Below, in pieces: positions 59,251-64,000 of a stretch of DNA of 64,000 nucleotides. The notes below the pieces were generated by a model. It worked only from the letters and a program-made list of their open reading frames with translations. It had not been told where the DNA came from and did not search any database. Position 1 is the stretch's first letter. Each line of letters opens with the position of its first letter. Made by a program: the position numbers and the translations under genes. Source of the DNA: Hysterangium stoloniferum (taxonomy: Eukaryota > Basidiomycota > Agaricomycetes > Hysterangiales > Hysterangiaceae); NCBI GenBank assembly GCA_015178975.1, contig WHVD01000197.1:78875-142874 (forward strand), in the 5' to 3' direction.

Positions 59251-61274
59251 CTATACTAGGTGTCGAAGAGCATCTGGAACGCCGCCCCAAGCTTCCTGTG
59301 AGGATCCCCCAAGGTCCAAAATGAGGTTTCCCCATCATTCCCTTTTTACTCTGAAGGATTCAGCTATTCTCGCCCAAGTCAAATCACTAGAATTCCTGTA
59401 CAAGGAGTCGGCCCATCATCTGTAGGCTTTCTCTCTGCAACGAACGACTGCGCGGACACTAACCGGCGGAGCGGAAATCTGAGAAGAGGAGCATTGGGGA
59501 GGGGAAACGAAGACGCGGGCAGTAGGGCAGGAATGTGTGGCTGCATGGTGGTCTCTGTGGGAGGCGTCAGGACGAGGGCCTCGAGTAAATCTACTAAGCC
59601 AGCAATAGAGAGGACATTCGCTGAGTCTGGGGGCAGACGGTGAAGCTCCACTATGATGTGCCGGAACATAGAGAGTTTAATCTCCTGTGCTGCTCGTGCA
59701 AAGTTCTTCCCCTCTGCGAGATCCTCGAAGGAGAGATAGAAATCCTCCATTATCTCCGACAACGGAGCCAGACTGCGACAACCCTTGAGGCTCCCTTGAA
59801 GGACCGGTTGCTGAAGTACTGGCACGAGCTCTGATAGCACCCTTCTGACAGGAAACTGTTCGGAAGGGTAGTTGACAGCTACTTGCATCCAGAAAGTTGT
59901 GGATACGGGCTCAGTGAGGGGAACCGGGCTGTCAAGGACGGGAATAGGGGATTGTTCTCGAAGAGGAGTGGTGGCTTTCTGCATCTCCTTCACCTTTCTG
60001 CTTGCCAGGGGATCGATGACGTCCGGTGTAGGGGGGTCCAAATCGACATCCATTCGCTCTGGTGGAAGGTCCTGGATAGGGCTACCCAAGGACACGCAAT
60101 ATGAATACGGAGAGTTGGGAGGGATACCCGGTGACGGCGGAAGTTGGGTCGGTACCGGTATAGCTTTTGGGGAGAGAGAGAGACAAGGCGCCAGGATCGG
60201 GGAAGGTTCATGTTGGGCTGAGGGAGTGTGTGTCGGGTGAAGGATGGGAGGGGGCCTCGACATCCCAAGTGAGGTTGGGACTGGTACAGCTTTTGAAGAG
60301 GGAGGTAAATGAGGCGTTAGAATCGGGGCTGAAGGAGTGTGTGTAGGGTGAATGATGGGAAGGGGCCTCGACGTTGACGAGAGATGTGGGACCGGAATCG
60401 TGGAAGGTTCACGTTCCAGTGACTGTTGACTAGGGCGGTGACCCCTCCATACTCTGGATGACGGTCTCCACGTTTGTCTTTGGTTGGGGTCGCTGGTTAC
60501 GAAATGAACTTTAGACGGGAGAAGGAACCCTTCATGGCAATCCTCTCCCAGAGATCGGATGCTATACACGCCATTCCTGTTCTCGTCCGAGGAAAACTCA
60601 ATTGGTCCCCTACGGAATCCCTTTTCTTGTTGGGGCAGCGTTTGACCGTCCCCTCAGGTAAGAACTATGCGTTGCAACTTAATGCGTCGAAGTAGCTCCC
60701 AGTCGTAAAAGATGGTACCCTCCTTCTCCTTCCAGCTCTTGGTTCCCATCGTCCTAATACAAGGCATCCCACCCTCACTATCATCGGTCTCTGCAAAGTC
60801 GGCCCATTTCTCTCCCGTGGGGGGAAGGATCATCACGGAAGCTCTGTTTCCGCATTGTGCTCTGTACTCACGCCGCTGCCGCTTGGAGGGGACTCCTTCT
60901 CTTGCTCCCCTCGCCTCCTGTTGACTTCTATACTCAGCACGCCTTTCTCTTTTGTGGGTGAGTCTCCTTGCGTTGTGTTCTTCCATAAACATTTCCTGCT
61001 TCCGCATGCTAGCAGCGACTTCCTCAGATGACGGTCTGATGGAGGGGCCTAATGGCTTGCTCCAATCCGTACCGGTACTTTTCCCCGGCTCATCACCAAA
61101 GGAGAAAGTCGACAGGGGGGTTGATTTTTGGGTACCCCAATTGCTCTCGACATTGTCTGTACGAGGCACGTGGGTGATGAATCCCCTGCCGGTCGTGGAT
61201 GTACTGGCTGTCGGGGCTCACGGGACCTTTTTGAACTTAGGGAGGACTTGCTTGTTTTGTTGGAAAGGGAGCAT
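59251..61274 (-). pseudogene. A2 ORF3
   Basis: Same layout as A1 ORF3, starting ATG 61274 (MLPFQQNKQVLPKFKKV) and reaching TAG at 59251-59253. TGA codons at 61218-61220 and 60654-60656 interrupt it; A1 has sense codons (CAG and CGG) there. A frameshift near 59460 separates the final KAY..W and GGSSQ-type motifs from the rest. The Pro-rich repeat tract is shorter than in A1. The uninterrupted part 60569-59460 keeps FWMQVAVNYPSEQFPVRR, FYLSFEDLAEGKNF, EIKLSMFRHIIVE and LVDLLEALVL. Confidence 0.8.
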
Positions 61275-61623
61275 TATAGCACGATAAAAGTGGTGAAGTT
61301 GAAGATAGAGGGGAGGGCTGTAGATAGGTGAAGGACGTGGTGTGAAAGATAAAGAAAATTTATGCGAATTTACGTGTACTTTTTTTATATATATATTGAA
61401 TTGGAACTCCGCTCGGTTGGTCGTTAAATAAAATTCATTAATTGTGGCCGGGTTTTGGGGAAATGTGTCTGCTGCCAATTAATGGTTGTCCCAATCGACC
61501 GAAGGGATAGAAAAATGAAAAAGAATAAAAGCCAATGAGATGGCTCACTGAATAACTGAGATATTTCTGAAAGGAAGTTACAAAAGAGAGGGAATAGATG
61601 ATTCCTTGAGTGCATATATCCCG
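61275..61623 (-). other. Spacer between A2 pol and ORF3
   Basis: About 350 bp, AT-rich, with the same TATATATAT and A/T runs as the A1 spacer. No gene. Conserved length in both A copies suggests it belongs to the element. Confidence 0.6.
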
Positions 61624-64000
61624 TTAAATATTGAACAGCACCTTGTACACCCTCAGAAGTGCCGGAGCGTTTCTAAGGTCAGTGCTGCTTAACCACGAAT
61701 CCTCCTCGGGTCCATAACCTTTCCAGCGCACCCTAAATAGCAGACGATTTCGCTGTTTCCTATGTCCAACAATAGCTTCGACTTCATATTCTTCATGATC
61801 TGATTTCAACTCTCTTAGGTTCTCAAGTTGGGGTCTCGGACCTAGCTTGGAAGGAGAGGGTTGATATTTCCGCAGATGATCCTGATTAATGACTGGATGC
61901 ATAGGATACTCCGGGGGAATCTTAAGCCTAAATACTTGAGAGTTCAATTTCTCAAGGACCTCGAATGGTCCAATCCGTCTTTGTATTAGTTTCTTCCCCG
62001 TTCCCTTGACTTCCACCAGTTCGAGGGAGTGGGGGTTCACTAATACAAAGTCTCCCTCAGAGATATCTTCTACAGGTCTTTGCTTCTTGTTATACGCTCG
62101 TGCTTGAATCTCTTGGGCTCGAGCGATTGAATCCCGCGCCATCTGCCGATGATTTTCTAGCTCGAGGATCCATTGGTCGGCCATAGGGCTGTCTGATAAT
62201 TCTCTAGGAACTAGGGGCTCGTCACCTCCTAGGACTCGAGACAGTCCTCTTGGGAGGTATCCCATTAATAAGAAGGCCGGGGCGTAGTTTGTGGAACTGT
62301 GAACAGTCGAGTTGTATGCGTGAACAACTACCTCAATCCACTGGGACCAGCTTTCCTTAGCAGAGGCACAATAGGCTCGAAGCATCTGTTCTATGGTCGC
62401 ATTCATATTCTCCATTTGCCCATCCGTTTGAGGATGATGAGCCGAAGATACCGCAAGGGTGGTACCATAGATCCTACAGACTTCCCGCCAAAACCTGCAG
62501 GTCCATCTCTTATCCCGGTCACAGATTATTCGAGAGGGCAGTCCGAAGGGGCTTGCTACCTGTTTGACAAATATTCGTGTGAATCCTTCAGCCGTAAGGT
62601 TCGAAAAGGTAGGTATTGTAATAGTGTAACGCGTCAATTTATCAACGGCAACGAAGACTGCGGAATACGAATCCTTTCCTGAATCGGGTAGTCCAGTGAT
62701 TAAATCCATAGAAACTACCTCGAATGGCCTAAAAGGTACGTCAGCCGGTCTGAGGGCTCCTTGATGAGCGGTGCGATCGACTTTGGTTTTTTGGCAGATA
62801 TCGCAGGTATGCGCGTACGACATGCAATCTTGTAGCATTCTTGGCCAAAAGAACCGGTCTTTCATCAGGTTGAACAACCGCTGGCCTCTGGCGTGTGCTC
62901 CCTCAAAAGGGTTATCATGCACCAACCTTAGAATTGAGTTAATCATGGTTCTGGGTACACAGACTCGACTTTTCCAGTCCGAGTCGCGAAAGTACAGGAG
63001 TCGGTTTGCTCCCACGAAGTAGTGAGAAGGAGTAACAACCGCGTTGGGTGAAGGGGTATCTAAAGCGTAGAGATTCCTGAAAACCGGATCCTTTGAATAA
63101 CCCTCTAGAAATTTCTTTATATATCCCTCCTCGATGCTGATTAGTAGCTGAGGATGACGCAATGCGAAGTTAGACTCGTCTTCCTGGTCGTTCCTTATTG
63201 CATTATGAGTATCCCATTCTGACCGCCGGACCTTTTGAGTTACTCCGAAAGGCTCCATAGAATTGAGTATGGTAGAGAAGACCGCTTTCTTAGCGGGTTC
63301 GTCTTTCCATAGTTTTTCCTCAGTACTCTTGTCCAGAGAGGTCGAGGTGATAGCCTGCAAATCATCTCTAATAGGGCTCACGAAGGCTGGTACCCGAGGG
63401 AGTCTGGACAGTGGATCCACGTTGCTGTGAACTCTCCCTGCTCGATGCAAAATCTCGAGACCTGGAAATGCAGCGTATATCGCCCCCCATGCGGCTAGTC
63501 GACGATTAGTGTTCTCGTAAGATCTAGCCCATTGCAGAGCTGCATGGTCCGTAATGAGCAGGACATGTTCACCTTCAATGAAAGGTTGAAAGTGGACCAG
63601 TCCCTCCTTTGCTGCTAATGCTTCCCGTTCAGTAGCAGAATAGTTACGCTCAGCGCTTTTCAGCGTGCGACTCCAATATGCAATGACTCGTTCAACAGTA
63701 ACTTCGGTCGCCTCAAAAGTGGGTCCCCACGAATCCGACCACTCAATCTCGGGCTGTTTGGTTTTGTACCGATGAACAAAGGATGGCACGTCCTGCGCAC
63801 AGTCAAAAGCCAATTTGGCTTGGGCATAGATTTTAGTGTCCACTAAATCTCCTAAAGCCATCTTCTGGACTTGTTGGAGGCAACAACCCAAGGCAAAATC
63901 CGAAGCGTCCGTATACAATCGGTAGGGCATCCCACTAACTGGATGCCCCAGCACTGGAGCTGATCCTAATGCAGTTTTAACATCCTCATAAGCTCGGACA
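61624..64000 (-). CDS. A2 pol: RNase H, integrase, chromodomain (partial, intact)
   Basis: Open for about 790 codons from the window edge to TAA 61624. RNase H has its four acidic positions (YTDASDFALG, TEREALA, LITDHAALQW, HSNVDPLSRLP). Integrase has the zinc domain (GAHARGQRLF, CDICQKTK) and the D,D,E core (SMDLITGLPD, CDRDKRWTC, DGQMENMN). It has a GPF module (QRRIGPFEVLEKLNSQVF) and ends in a chromodomain (EYEVEAIVGHRKQ, LFRVRWKGYGPEEDSWL). RT and protease lie beyond the edge. The clean frame suggests recent activity or, at least, recent insertion. It is the reference copy used here to interpret decayed positions in A1 and B1. Confidence 0.93.
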   Translation of the reverse strand, partial: VRAYEDVKTALGSAPVLGHPVSGMPYRLYTDASDFALGCCLQQVQKMALGDLVDTKIYAQAKLAFDCAQDVPSFVHRYKTKQPEIEWSDSWGPTFEATEVTVERVIAYWSRTLKSAERNYSATEREALAAKEGLVHFQPFIEGEHVLLITDHAALQWARSYENTNRRLAAWGAIYAAFPGLEILHRAGRVHSNVDPLSRLPRVPAFVSPIRDDLQAITSTSLDKSTEEKLWKDEPAKKAVFSTILNSMEPFGVTQKVRRSEWDTHNAIRNDQEDESNFALRHPQLLISIEEGYIKKFLEGYSKDPVFRNLYALDTPSPNAVVTPSHYFVGANRLLYFRDSDWKSRVCVPRTMINSILRLVHDNPFEGAHARGQRLFNLMKDRFFWPRMLQDCMSYAHTCDICQKTKVDRTAHQGALRPADVPFRPFEVVSMDLITGLPDSGKDSYSAVFVAVDKLTRYTITIPTFSNLTAEGFTRIFVKQVASPFGLPSRIICDRDKRWTCRFWREVCRIYGTTLAVSSAHHPQTDGQMENMNATIEQMLRAYCASAKESWSQWIEVVVHAYNSTVHSSTNYAPAFLLMGYLPRGLSRVLGGDEPLVPRELSDSPMADQWILELENHRQMARDSIARAQEIQARAYNKKQRPVEDISEGDFVLVNPHSLELVEVKGTGKKLIQRRIGPFEVLEKLNSQVFRLKIPPEYPMHPVINQDHLRKYQPSPSKLGPRPQLENLRELKSDHEEYEVEAIVGHRKQRNRLLFRVRWKGYGPEEDSWLSSTDLRNAPALLRVYKVLFNI

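Larger units (their letters stand above)
58583..64000 (-). mobile_element. Ty3/gypsy chromovirus element A2 (youngest copy, runs off the window)
   Basis: Minus-strand family A element: 3' LTR 58583-59225, ORF3 59251-61274, spacer, pol 61624 to the window edge. The visible pol is open throughout with all catalytic residues, whereas ORF3 has two TGA stops and a frameshift. It is inserted in family B sequence. Confidence 0.9.

Overview
The window comes from a basidiomycete fungus, most likely an Agaricomycete. Evidence for this is a set of compact fungal genes with many 50-60 bp introns, fungal versions of Brr2, Caf40, Abp1, TFIIA and an ER disulfide isomerase, and Ty3/gypsy chromovirus retrotransposons. 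It falls into three blocks: a repeat-rich left arm (1-22.8 kb), an ordinary gene-dense core (22.99-52.1 kb), and a repeat-rich right arm (52.5-64 kb).

Left arm. Element A1 (1-4244, + strand) shows the end of pol (integrase, chromodomain), then an extra open reading frame (ORF3) and a 3' LTR. It is followed by a much older relative, B1 (4245-17900, +), with remains of gag, protease, RT/RNase H, integrase, chromodomain, its own ORF3 and a 3' LTR. B1 pol has been hit six times by LTR-type insertions, five with exact 5-bp target duplications. Its gag carries a ~950-bp tRNA-like repeat array bounded by perfect 27-bp inverted repeats. Further right are a ~720-bp foldback, a WW-rich ankyrin-like pseudogene broken by a solo LTR, an integrase scrap and a fossil of a third ORF3 lineage.

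Core. In order: a KDEL-tailed protein disulfide isomerase (-), Abp1 (+), the Brr2 spliceosomal helicase (+), Caf40/Cnot9 (+), a RING/coiled-coil protein (-), a YANK-type kinase (+), an Efm7-like methyltransferase (-), a second YANK kinase (+), TFIIA large subunit (-), a Swa2/auxilin-like UBA-TPR-J protein (+) and cytosolic glutamyl-tRNA synthetase (+). They are unrelated housekeeping genes; several are divergent pairs sharing 125-560 bp promoters. Splice models summing to whole codons were obtained for the isomerase, Caf40, RING, kinase 1, TFIIA and Swa2-like genes. Two of them need a GC-AG intron.

Right arm. LTR fragments are followed by element B2 (-, ORF3 and 3' LTR), into which element A2 (-) has inserted. 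A2 pol is open to the window edge with all visible catalytic residues, so it is the youngest element. The A and B copies on the right mirror those on the left in inverted orientation.

The most unusual signals are: (1) ORF3, a proline-rich protein encoded between pol and the 3' LTR in two families plus one fossil lineage; (2) a recurrent bulged-hairpin grammar (arm, ACY, short loop, RGT, one extra base, complementary arm) repeated with different arms in all four LTR families; (3) recombination joints at a shared AGACACTTTTTACCC block of the LTRs.
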